NCBI GenBank assembly: GCA_009761415.1
Contig: QUOL01000018.1
Span: 372,001-436,000 of the forward strand
Direction: 5' to 3'
Length of the DNA stretch: 64,000 nucleotides
DNA from: Sarcomyxa edulis
Taxonomy: Eukaryota > Basidiomycota > Agaricomycetes > Agaricales > Mycenaceae
Shown here one piece after another: positions 11,565 through 21,290 of this stretch. The notes under the pieces were generated by a model. That model saw only the letters and a list, made by a program, of their open reading frames with translations. It did no database searches and was not told where the DNA came from. The stretch's first letter is position 1, and the number at the start of each line of letters is the position of its first letter. The translations under genes and the position numbers were made by a program.

Positions 11565-13311
11565 ATTGAGAGGTTGTGGGGGTTTGAAAAAGAAAGAGAA
11601 ATCAAGGACTACCGCCTTTTAAAGCAGGGCGGTTTTTTGTTCTGGGATAATCAGTTTCCGCCGGTCAGGATGACTCTGATTAAGCGCTGTATGGCTTTAT
11701 GTGTCGATGTGGGCGTTTAGATTATTATTATTCATCATCATATGATAATGCCGTGCGACTCACGGTGTATCTCAGTGCAGTCCCTCATAGGCTTAGAACC
11801 TGCAGAGATATCTACCGGCAGACTGCCTAGAGGTGCAAGTCTGAACTGATAACGAGGGCCGTCTCAAGCTGTGTCGGGGAGCCGGACGAGAGATCAACGA
11901 AGATCACATGGAGCTATTCGGATGCAGAGGAGCAGTTGTATTCTGCTGACAGATATATCAGATTAGCTTTAAACGGACTATCAGGTCTCACACTGATGTT
12001 GTTGATTTATCTTTCTTAGAGAGAATAAAGTCTTCTGAAAATACAAGACCAGATCTATATCAAATGAGGGGTTGAGAGAACAGCATCGTACCCGACAGTT
12101 TAAACCGTAAAGAACATCACCTTGTGAGCCTCGTGTATCTCGTCGTCCTGGGAGAGTTTCCAGGCACAGCAACCCACTTGGGAAATCGAGAGGTTCTTTT
12201 GTGAGAGTAGGCGCTAGTAGGAGCCGATATCAAGGAAGATCAGATGTGTACAATTGTTCTCGAGGAGGATCTTCCATTATAACGACCCGGAATGGTATAA
12301 CCCTAAAACCTTCTCATACATCTCGGGTCAGGCGGAGAATGGGAGTGGCAGTGATCTCTTTCAACTTACCTTTTTGGAAAAGCCACTGGTTCGATCTGGT
12401 CAATCTGTGATGTGATGAGATCCAAAACATGGGGGATCGCGATGCGATTCAAAGTCTTCCCGTTGTCCGTTTCGTTTTCTCGGAAATAGGCATGTGGAAT
12501 AACCAGACATGAATCAATTACGACTGAACGGTTAGACATACCTTCATCGACTGACTTGCGGCAAAAAGGAAGAGATCCGAGATACTGAATCGTAAAGAAC
12601 TCGAATATGGTGAACGCACGTTTATGTCTGAACGTTTACATCCTCATCGCCAAGCACCGATGTGATGCTGGCGTATAGAACAAATGACTGTTTCGTCAGG
12701 CCCGCGGAAATATTGGCCAGTGAGCTCTTCAAGTCGTGTTTCACCTGATGATTTGTTCTCAGAGTGGGATACCCATTGCGTACCTTGAAAGAGGGAACCC
12801 TAGAATTGTAGGTGGCTGTGTTCAAGGCCGTTGGTCAACAAGTCAACAGTGCTTGTTATAACATTCAAGCTTCAAATTGCCCCTCCGAAGTTTTGCGGAC
12901 CTTTTGGAAGCAAGGTAACTCATCAATAAGTCGCTCGGAAACATGTGGTCCAGCTGGTAGATGGTGAGGCATCGTCCTCCTGTAAAGAAAACTCATCGTT
13001 GATGCCCTCAGGCCCCAGCATCAGCTTTCCGGGCGTTGAAACTCGATGCTCTATTCGTAACGGTGCATATCGTGTTATTTTCAGATACAATATAAATAAA
13101 AACCACTCACGTCCCTCGATGAGGCTAGAACGCTAAGAATCGTGCGAATCATACCCAAGTACTGTCGGGTGCGGGACCAAGCGGCTCCAAGCGGGACCAG
13201 AAAGACGTCCACGAATAGTCAGGACTCCCACGCTACTGACTCTTCACAGCAGATGCTCTTGTTCTCGTCGAACGCAAGGGAATCCTGCGGTGTCCTCGAA
13301 TAATTCATGAA
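11565..13311. other. 1.7-kb intergenic region, nothing recognised
   Basis: Divergent intergenic space between C2H2 gene C (minus) and the LRR gene (plus). The 5' flank of C2H2 gene C carries an ATT-rich run (about 11720-11735). No gene, tRNA-like fold or repeat was convincingly seen. Confidence 0.4.
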
Positions 13312-16074
13312 ATGTCGCGTATTCCCCAGCCTCCATCGACGCGTACTCCCTTCAAATCCACAGAAACTCCTGTTAAATCACGACTAGCCGTACCTGGTTC
13401 GACTACACCTCGAATTCGCACCAAATCTACAACGAATCCAGCAAAGACTGAGTCTACTTCATCGCCAGGGACATCTGTTAAATCGCGTTTGACAGTACCG
13501 GCACCAACTTCTCGAATTCGTACCAAATCAACCCCGAAACCTCCGCCTCCAGTGCAGAATGAGCCAGCGCCGACTCCACTCAGTATCAAAGAGGCCATTG
13601 CGCTCAAACGAGCTGAAGCAAAGAAACTGGCTACTAAATCAGATGGCGGGGGATTGCAAGCATCTGGCGGATTCGATACCTTCTCGGATTTGATAGATGC
13701 TATTCCCATTAAACCTTCAAAGCCAGAAGAAGAGGACATTCTTGGGAGAGCATCTGTGAAAGAAGCAATAGAGCGTGCAAGGAACACTGGTGAGTAACCA
13801 GTAATGACTCAGACTGTTCTTTAACACCCGCAGGAAATCAACGTTCTTGCGTTAGGTACTCTCAATATAACGACGCGTGCCTTGCCTTGCCTTCCTTCTG
13901 CTTTGTTTGAGATCCACCTTGGTGTCACGCCTGGTACATGACCATCTTCTACTATATATTTGACTCTACTAACGCAACCCCAGAGCCTCTGAAATCAGTC
14001 CCAGATGAACCCCCGCTAGCAGAACCAGATAATCAGGCTATAAAGCGCCGAGCAACTCGACAGGAAGTCCCTGCATGGTTCGAGGCGCAAGATCTCCATG
14101 TCCTCAAAGCCTGGGGCAACGACATCATCGAAATCCAACCCGAGATATCCCTCTTTGGATCGTTGAAAACTATTGATGTATGTCCATGGTCTCCATTTCT
14201 CTTATGAACGTTCTTTATTCAGCTCTTCACAGCTTCACAAGAACAAATTATCCTCACTTCCAGACTCTTTTGGCGATCTCGTTATGCTCACATTTCTCGA
14301 CTTATCCCATAATGCCCTCACCTCCCTTCCTACCAACATATTCTCTCTTCCCGATCTCGCAACTCTCAACATCTCGCATAATTCCATGACTTCTCTCCCC
14401 TTTAATTCCCCATTCTCATCTCCTGGATCGCGCTCACAGCCCGGTTTCGGGGGTGGAAGTCTATTCGTACCGACCATAACCCGCGCCTCAGAGCCTCTAC
14501 CTCGTCTCCTGACTCTCGACGCGTCCAACAACAAGATCACTGCCAGTGCAATCGATCTCTCCCTTCCTGCTTCTCTTTCCAAGATCGATCTATCTTCCAA
14601 CCCTCTGGCTGACTGTCGAGCACTGCTGAAGGCGTTCGGCGGGCTACAGAAGCTAAGGGAGCTGCGTATGGAAAAAGCAGAAATAGCTGACGGCTCTTTG
14701 ACAACAACTCTGTTCGCGTCGATGATACCGTTCCCAAATCTCCGCGTGATCGACCTCGGGGAAACGAAGGTGACTGCAGACGCTGCTAGAGGTGCTTTCA
14801 AAGCAATGAAGCAAGAAATCACCTTTGATCTGACATCAGAGGATCCACCAGAAGGTGTCGTGAGGGTCCTAGTTGGCAAACGAATCATACGAGAGGCATG
14901 GGAACTAGAAGCGGAACGAAGGATTAAACCTAAATCGTCACGAAATTTCGCTGTCGAAGAGGATTTCTCGTCGGCATTCTCTAGTAACAAATCGAAGGCA
15001 CCCATCAAAGCCGTTCGAAGCGAAGTTGTGAAGGAATCCTGGGAGATCGAAGCTGAACAAGGGTTATTGACGGAAGGTGCCAAGAGACGCGCCAGGGCCA
15101 CCGCTGCCGCAGCTCAGAATGCCCAGACGAAATCGGCTGCAGATCTTGATGTCCCGTCGCGTTCTCCGACCCCAAGTTTGTCTTTGACAAGTTCTCAATA
15201 CTATTCCCAAGCCAGTCAGACTCTAACTCTCCCTCCTTCCACACCACTTCCAAAAGTCCCTAATCATGCACGCGCATTCTCACTTGCGTCGCCCTCATCT
15301 TCTTTCTCTTCAGGTCTCTCTCCCACGGCAGCTAGTATCGCACTTCCAACACCGACACTCCCACTCTCGCTAATCGTCACTCTACCCTTTGCACAAACGC
15401 TGAAAGTGTTGATCTTAACCAACCGTAGAATGGACCGATCCTTCTCCTTGCCTTCCTCGTGGGACACAGGAGGAGAAACACTTCTACCTAACCTCGAAGA
15501 GCTCGACCTGGAAGGTTGCGGGTTGAGCGATACCGTATCTGTATTCGTTGCCAACTCTGGAGACACGACTCCTCCACGAACTAGTGAAGCAATACTACCT
15601 CTCCTCACCAAGCTTTTCCCAAGTCTACGAACGCTCAACTTATCACACAACGCTCTCACTAGCTCATCTCTCCTCGCGGAATCTCTATCATCCCTCATTC
15701 TATCTGCCCCTCCCCGAAGAAAAGGACTGAAGCAGCTTCGATTACGTGGAAACCGCCTGAGCGATCTGACTGGCCTCCAGGGCGTTGCTGAGCTATTCAA
15801 AGGGAACCGTGAGGTCCCGGGGTGGAACCTCGATGAGTTGGATCTTAGGGACAACGAAATTGGGAGGTTGCCTCCGGAATTGGGACTTATGCCGTTGGAT
15901 GTATTCCTCGTGGATGGCAATACGTGCGTACATATGACATTGACAGTCTTATGACCTCTCACCAACTGACTAATTGGTGTGTATTGGTGTAGATTCCGAG
16001 TGCCTCAGAGACGTGTATGGGAGCGCGAAGGTACCAAGGGATTGTTGAGTTGGTTGAGAGGAAGGATCGAGTGA
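13312..16074 (+). CDS. Leucine-rich-repeat protein (LRRC40-like)
   Basis: Four-exon gene of about 815 residues. Exon 1 (13312-13789) is a Ser/Thr/Pro-rich basic leader with repeated TPRIRTKST-like stretches. Exon 2 starts at 13984 and contains VPAWFEAQDLHVLKAWG. Exon 3 (14233 to about 15925) holds LRRs: LHKNKLSSLPDSFGDL, LDLSHNALTSLP, LNISHNSMTSLP, LDASNNKI, then later repeats LNLSHNALTSS, LRLRGNRLSDL and LDLRDNEIGRLPPELG. The last exon (15993-16074) gives FRVPQRRVWEREGTKG and a short tail ending at 16074. Architecture and the C-terminal signature fit the LRRC40/PIRL-like group found across basidiomycetes. Two long low-complexity insertions split the LRR blocks. The role is presumed protein-protein scaffolding; no enzymatic domain was seen. 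The frame is open through all exons. Confidence 0.85.
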
Positions 16075-16531
16075 GTGGGTGCGGATTTGGTTCTGTTTAT
16101 CAGCGGCTTTGAGGTCTAATATACAATTTTTCAACGTTCAAACTCCTTGAGCTTCAACTCATCATCCTGAGCTTCTGCCACGAATGTCATTACACTATGC
16201 ACTGTCAGAACGAGTAACTATCGTGGCATCGGGGAGGAAATACTGGCCGCAAAAATTGTAAGCAAGCATTCCTGAGACTCATTGAAAGCGAAAGGTTCAG
16301 ACGACTATCACAATGACGACGAGCTTGGTGAACGACCCGGTGGTAAGCTAATTACTACCGTCCTCGTCCGAAGCTACAATATCTCTCGAATCCCTCAAGC
16401 CTCAATCATCTTTGCGCTCGCCCGGATGCAAATTCGTATTTGGCTACGTATCCAATGAAAGGTGTCTCGCGCTATATATGGGCCGAAAGGTATGCGAACC
16501 TGAAGTCATCGAGCAGGATAGAAAAGCCTGA
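16075..16531 (+). repeat. Segmental duplicate, left copy (flank of LEU1)
   Basis: This stretch aligns by eye with 51376-51920 on the other side of LEU1. Shared blocks include GTTTATCAGCGGCTTT, a GTGGCATCGGGG/GTGGCATTGGGG block, and the coding block AATGAAAGGTG...TATGCGAACCTGAAG...GAGCAGGATAGAAA. Identity is patchy, which implies an old duplication spanning a promoter and the first exons of a small gene. Confidence 0.75.
16313..16531 (+). pseudogene. Truncated copy of the small orphan gene at 51652-52285
   Basis: An ATG at 16313 gives a short first exon (MTTSLVNDPV) followed by gtaagc. A second exon reads ...FVFGYVSNERCLALYMGRKV CEPE.. and DRKA before a TGA at 16529-16531. The intact paralogue has FILGFIANERWLSQQ and CEPEDLEQDRKATIS in the same place and continues for about 125 more residues. 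Beyond the stop here I find no continuing frame, so this is best read as a 5' fragment or decayed copy. A functional protein of about 55 residues is possible but less likely. Confidence 0.6.
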
Positions 16532-17132
16532 CGTCCTGCTGTGATTGACGACACCATCAGACCGTAGCACTGTAGCAGCATCCGTCACCCGTGTACTGTC
16601 TCTTCTTAATCTCTTCTCAATTTTTGTTCTTTTTTGACACATAGCAATAGCGTCGACAGCTTGCTCTCCGGCCTCCGGCTCCGAATTCCGGACTCCTACC
16701 ATTCCGATACCGGCTGGTTTTTGTTAGCCTTTGATCATCTGCTCTTCTTGTAGTCAGTTTCTCGTTAGATGCCATCAGCCTTGTTAGTCGTCATCCGATG
16801 AGCTCTCAAATTGCGAATCGCGATGTCCAGACATGACCTTATTCGCCGATAGTAGCCTCGACATCAAACAACGGATGTCGGGTCTCCTTTTTCTGCTGCA
16901 TCGTTCTATACCTTGGACATTTGGACCATAGAACCACGGCCACAAATAGTGGATAGAGTCAGTCCAGCGCAGCTTCCTTGTGCGTACGCTTTATGAGACT
17001 CACCTAATTTAAGCCGAACTTTATCTCCTTAGATAGCCCAGTTTCGGTCCAGGCTCACTCTACAAAACTTCGTTCTCACGCGCGACTTATAAGACAGACA
17101 GCTCACCGTTCCAAACGATCAGAACCTCGAAC
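16532..17132. promoter_or_regulatory. LEU1 upstream region
   Basis: 600 bp between the truncated gene copy and the LEU1 start codon. It should contain the LEU1 promoter. I cannot identify a specific binding site with confidence, and no coding exon is visible. Confidence 0.4.
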
Positions 17133-19236
17133 ATGGACCACCCTTCCCATGGGCCTTTTATTCCACGAACAATGTACGATAAGATATGGGACGAACATGT
17201 GGTGTGCGTTCAAATCATGCTGTATGGAAGGCTCAGCTCATCCATACCTCTCCAGTACCTGCGGCTCCAGTGATGATGCGGACTTGATTTTTGTCGATAG
17301 GTTGGCAGCATCCCAAAAAAAAAATTGATACAAGTTGATCTGGTGTTCAAGACATCTAGTTCATGAAGTGAGTAGCCCGCAAGCCTTCGAAGGACTGTAA
17401 GTCAATACTCGTTATCTACTCAGGCTAGATTGAATATTGATGCTTGAAGTCTCTTTGTACTCAAGGCGTCTTTCCCACCGCTCAGTACGTCGTCCCGACT
17501 GTACATTGGCAACCGTGGATCATAATATACCGTAAGTCTCCAAGCTATAACCTACACCGTGGCAAAACCACAATTGATTCTACGGCATTTGTAGCACTGA
17601 ATCAAGATCCAGTGGCTTACCACTACAAGACTATGTTCACGATCCTGAGTCGCGAGCGCAATGCTTAACGCTGGAAGAGAACGCGAAAAAGCATGGTATC
17701 ATGTATTTTGGCCTACACGACTTGAGGCAAGGTAGGTCTTGCCCTTTGAATGCTTGTCTGCGGATCATCTCATGGTCTGTTTGTCCAGGCATCGTCCATG
17801 TCATCGGTGCTGAGCAGGGATTTACGGTGAGCTTGTATCTGTAACATCTCCATTGTTTTTTGTCTTATTACCGTCTTATTACGTCTCAGCTTCCTGGAAC
17901 AGTATGCGTCTGCGGGGACTCTCATACATCGAGTAAGTTTCGGACTCAAGTTGACGATGCAGAATGACAATAAATTGATTCCTCTTAGCCCTAGGCGCTT
18001 TTGGTTCCTTGGCTTTCGGGATCGGGACTTCCGAGGTAGAGCATGTCCTCGCAACTCAGACACTGTCACTCAGGAAATCAAAAACCATGCGAATTACCGT
18101 CGACGGCGTACTACAGAACGGTGTCACTGCGAAGGACGTTATATTGCATATCATCTCCATCCTCGGAACTGCTGGTGGAACCGGTTACGTCATTGAGTAT
18201 GCAGGATCCGTTGTGCGTTCTTTCAGCATGGAGTCGCGCATGACAATGTGCAACATGACTATCGAGGCTGGTGCGCGCGCTGGCCTGATTGCGCCAGATG
18301 AGATCACCCTCGAATACCTCCGAAACCGCCCCCTTTCTCCTGCTCCTGGCGATGCTTTTGCTCAGGCGGAATCTCACTGGCGCTCGTTGTGCTCTGATGA
18401 AGCAGCTGTTTTCGACGTGGAGCTTCACATCCAATCCGAAGACATAGCTCCCACAGTAACTTGGGGTACGTCACCTGAAGATAACGTTCCCATCACAGGG
18501 CGTGTTCCGAATCCACAGAATGAGTCTCATCCACAACGACGAGAGGCTATCAAACGATCTCTCGAGTACATGGGTTTGGTACCTGATACTCCTATGGAGG
18601 ACATCACTCTCAATAAGATATTCATCGGATCTTGCACCAATAGTCGAATCGAAGATCTTCGCTCAGCTGTAGGAATTATCCGGGCGTTCGGGCCTGATGC
18701 AAAGGTCGCGTCTGGTGTTTTCGCCCTCGTCGTCCCTGGCTCCGGACTCGTAAAGCGTCAGGCAGAGGCAGAGGGTTTGGATGTTATTTTAAAACGCGCA
18801 GGATTTGTGTGGCGGGAGGCGGGATGCTCCATGTGCATCGGTCTGAATCCTGACCGACTGTCTCCTGGGGAGCGATGCGGCAGCACAAGTAATCGCAATT
18901 TCAAAGGTCGTCAAGGTCCAGGCGGTCGTACGCACCTCCTTAGTCCAGCTATGGCTGCAGTCGCAGCGCTTACAGGAAGGCTCACCGATGTGAGGAAATA
19001 TTCCGGTAAACTTGACCAAAAATTGCAGCCAAATCATGTTCTTCCGTCTCTTCTGTATATGAACGACCCTCCGAAGGACTCCCCGGAACTCCCAGACTTA
19101 TCTCAACCTGATTCTGTCGCTTATGATATCTCCGATGTCCCTTCGAACGTTGCACCTCGACGCACCCAGTTTACATCGGTGAAAGGCTTTGCTGCTCCTC
19201 TCTTTCTTGACAATGTCGACACCGACGTAATCATTC
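17133..19236 (+). pseudogene. LEU1: LEU1 5' portion: 3-isopropylmalate dehydratase, aconitase-like domain (interrupted)
   Basis: Isopropylmalate isomerase performs the second leucine-specific step, converting 2- to 3-isopropylmalate with a 4Fe-4S cluster. Eight exons splice cleanly at 17133-17203, 17256-17300, 17352-17396, 17466-17531, 17595-17731, 17789-17826, 17890-17932 and 17989 onward. They give [62 protein letters not shown] and the cluster motifs [12 protein letters not shown] and GCSMCIG. The whole large-subunit (LeuC-like) domain is open. The gene reaches NVDTDVII, the start of the swivelling LeuD-like domain, and stops matching at 19236. After that it reads about 18 foreign residues to a stop near 19292. 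The missing C-terminus lies at 50541-51200, on the far side of a 31-kb insertion. As annotated here the locus cannot make full-length enzyme. Confidence 0.93.
19228..19236. repeat. Target-site duplication, left copy (TAATCATTC)
   Basis: The nine bases TAATCATTC here recur exactly at 50541-50549. Deleting 19237-50549 joins GAC GTA ATC ATT C to CG GCC CAC and restores the conserved LEU1 peptide [16 protein letters not shown]. This functional test fixes both the boundary and the insertion length. Confidence 0.92.
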
Positions 19237-19289
19237 TAGTCTCCCAAAGTCAGACAACAATTAAAGTGATGAAAGTCGATCACTTGAAT
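19237..19289. other. Extra 53-bp segment at the left tip of the element
   Basis: On the right side the TIR abuts the TSD directly. On the left the tip starts TAGTCT (19237-19242), then about 50 bp absent from the right end intervene before the long TIR match starts at TAGAGTCTGAT. The segment contains an inverted pair AAGTGA/TCACTT. It could be a small internal duplication or insertion between two copies of the AGTCT motif. Confidence 0.5.
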
Positions 19290-19355
19290 TAGAGTCTGAT
19301 TCAACTGGCACACCCGATACCGGGTTTGAGAAAACGTGACTTACGCGTGACGTCC
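19290..19355 (+). repeat. Left terminal inverted repeat of the RecQ-DUF6589 element
   Basis: Aligned with the reverse complement of 50477-50540 it matches over about 65 bp with scattered substitutions and a 2-base gap. The longest shared run is CGATACCGGGTTTGAGA, and a second shared block is CGTGACGT. It lies about 75 bp upstream of the helicase start codon, so it probably overlaps the promoter. Confidence 0.85.
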
Positions 19356-19429
19356 AAATAAGGCAACCACTCACCGAAGCTCACCGAACGCCCGAACATC
19401 TTCGCAAAAACTTCCATGCATCGCCCACC

Positions 19430-20359
19430 ATGACTGAGACATTTCGCTGGAGCTCTCCAGCTGGCTATGACCTGTGCCGAAACATTCTCCGTGACTCAAA
19501 TCTACCCTATGTACCTCATGATTATCAGGTCGAAGGGGTTTGTAAAACTCTTGATGGAATTGACCTTCTTGCCATCACACCCACGGGAAGTGGGAAAACA
19601 GGGTACTTTAGTATGTATATGTTAGTTGTACTAGCTGTGACCAAAGATCCTACCCTCTGTCCCACCGCCAAATTCCCCGAGAATCCCTGTCTACTAGTCA
19701 TTTGTCCAACCAAACCTCTCGAACATGACATGGTATGTTTTGCTTTTCTTAAGGGCATATCAATTTCTGACGGTAAAATAGGCCGAACGAATGTCATCTT
19801 TAGGTCTCAAAGTGTCTGTAATCAACGCAGACACTGCTGACGAAGCTCAACGTATACGAAACGAGGACCTTTGGGTCGCGGCACGCGCCGAGCCCACTAT
19901 CATCATTGCAGGTCCTGAACAACTCAAATCTAAAGGATTCGAGCTAGCGCTACGCGACGAGGAGTTCTACAACCGCATCTGTGGAGTCGGCTTCGACGAA
20001 ATCCATCTTCTCAATGTATGGGGACCGTATTTTCGCAAGGCATTCGAGCAGATGGGATTTATGAAAGCTCGACTGCACCAAGGTCACAATCCATGGATCT
20101 GTACCTCTGCGACAATCCAGGATGGCGAACCGTTTCGGAACATCTGCCATTTTCTCGGTCTACGCGAAGGGCATTGCCGCACTTCCACGTTATCCGGCGA
20201 TCGAACCTCCGTCCAGATGTTCAGATCCTCGTGCGAGAAATGAAGTCTGGAATCAACGGCGATTCTTTTCCAGAGCTTGACTGGGTAGTTACGAGCAACC
20301 GACTCACCCTCATATTCACGAAATCGATATCGCTCAGCTCCCGCGTTCAGGGCTATCTT
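19430..20359 (+). pseudogene. RecQ-like DEIH-box DNA helicase, N-terminal part (interrupted)
   Basis: Superfamily 2 helicase, RecQ-like, of the type often seen in agaricomycetes. Exon 1 (19430-19732) has PHDYQVEGVCKTLDG and Walker A (AITPTGSGKT). A short intron ends at 19781, and exon 2 gives AGPEQLKSKGFE, the DEIH box (VGFDEIHLLNVWGP) and motif III (CTSATI). A single-base-type frameshift lies within about 20172-20183: the frame changes from ...FLGLREG to FHVIRRSNLRPDVQ. The coding sequence then continues into SRVQGYL and is cut at 20359 by the Gypsy element, resuming at 32671. Inferred role: ATP-driven 3'-5' unwinding during transposition or repair. With the frameshift plus two insertions this copy is inactive. 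Confidence 0.88.
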
Positions 20360-20835
20360 TGTGACAGACATATAGACATGATCGTCCTTTACTTCTTTTA
20401 CTCTTTGACTCTTGAATTACTTACTATACTTTCCGCTCACGACCACACACGTTTACTTCAACAGTTGTATTTTGGCCCGCGTGACGAGTCGATCGTCACG
20501 CGGTGTTACAGTAGATTACCTTCGTACTTCAACAGTGCAAAATATCATCTTCTTATCTTTGCCCAAATCTTCCGGCCTGAGGCCTGAGCGACTCGAACGT
20601 CGACTCCAGGCTTGTAGGCACCGGGCGCCTATCTAATCGTTAACCTACTTGGGCGTGGAACACTCTCACGGATATCCGGGGAGTTGAAGAAGCAAGTGAC
20701 GTAGATCACGGATATCCGGGTCGAACCTTGCTTCTCGTTCTCAAGACCGCGTAGGATATCTCCTCATCCTCTTTGCTTTCGAACGGATTCGCCAGGCTCT
20801 CCATTCGGACGACAATTAGTCATACGGATTTTACA
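20360..20835 (+). repeat. 5' LTR of the Gypsy element
   Basis: 476 bp, TGTGACAGACATATAG... to ...GGATTTTACA. It contains two copies of CACGGATATCCGGG spaced about 40 bp apart and a palindromic CGCGTGACG...CGTCACGCG block (about 20479-20502) that could form a stem in the RNA. Short open frames inside it are also present in the 3' LTR and are not genes. Confidence 0.96.
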
Positions 20836-21290
20836 TTGGTGGACAAATCCGGACCTAGTTGCACAACCTGGCCGATCTGCAGGAAGACGACTTTCTCAAA
20901 TCAATTCGAAAGCATTTCTCGAAGCCTTCACATCGGGCGGAGCTACCAGACCACAGTCCCCTAACGACGGAAGACAACAATACTACTTCAAGGGAAGCGT
21001 TGACGGCTACGGAGTCGTTGATACCGAGACCCAATAACAGGAAAGTTATTCCACCAACCAAATCTTCGAATCCGAGTTCCAGATCGACGGTCGAACAGCA
21101 GGCGACCTCTTCGGAACACCAGAGTTTGCTGTTCAAAGCTCATCGGCAAGGAACGCACTTCAAATCCAAAGTGTCGTTGGATCCGAAGACTGATATATCC
21201 CCTTCATCATCGGTGGTTTCGCCTCGCCCTACTGGACGACTAAGCTTGGAAAGTACTCGGGAAGCTCTCGAACCGCAATCGGACGATCAG

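Noticed and set aside
13305..15965. Long minus-strand frames opposite the LRR gene
   Set aside because: Shadows of the LRR exons, with Ser/Arg-rich antisense composition and no domain.
20412..20636. Open frames inside the LTRs (also 32242-32466)
   Set aside because: Identical in both LTRs, short, and without any known protein similarity.
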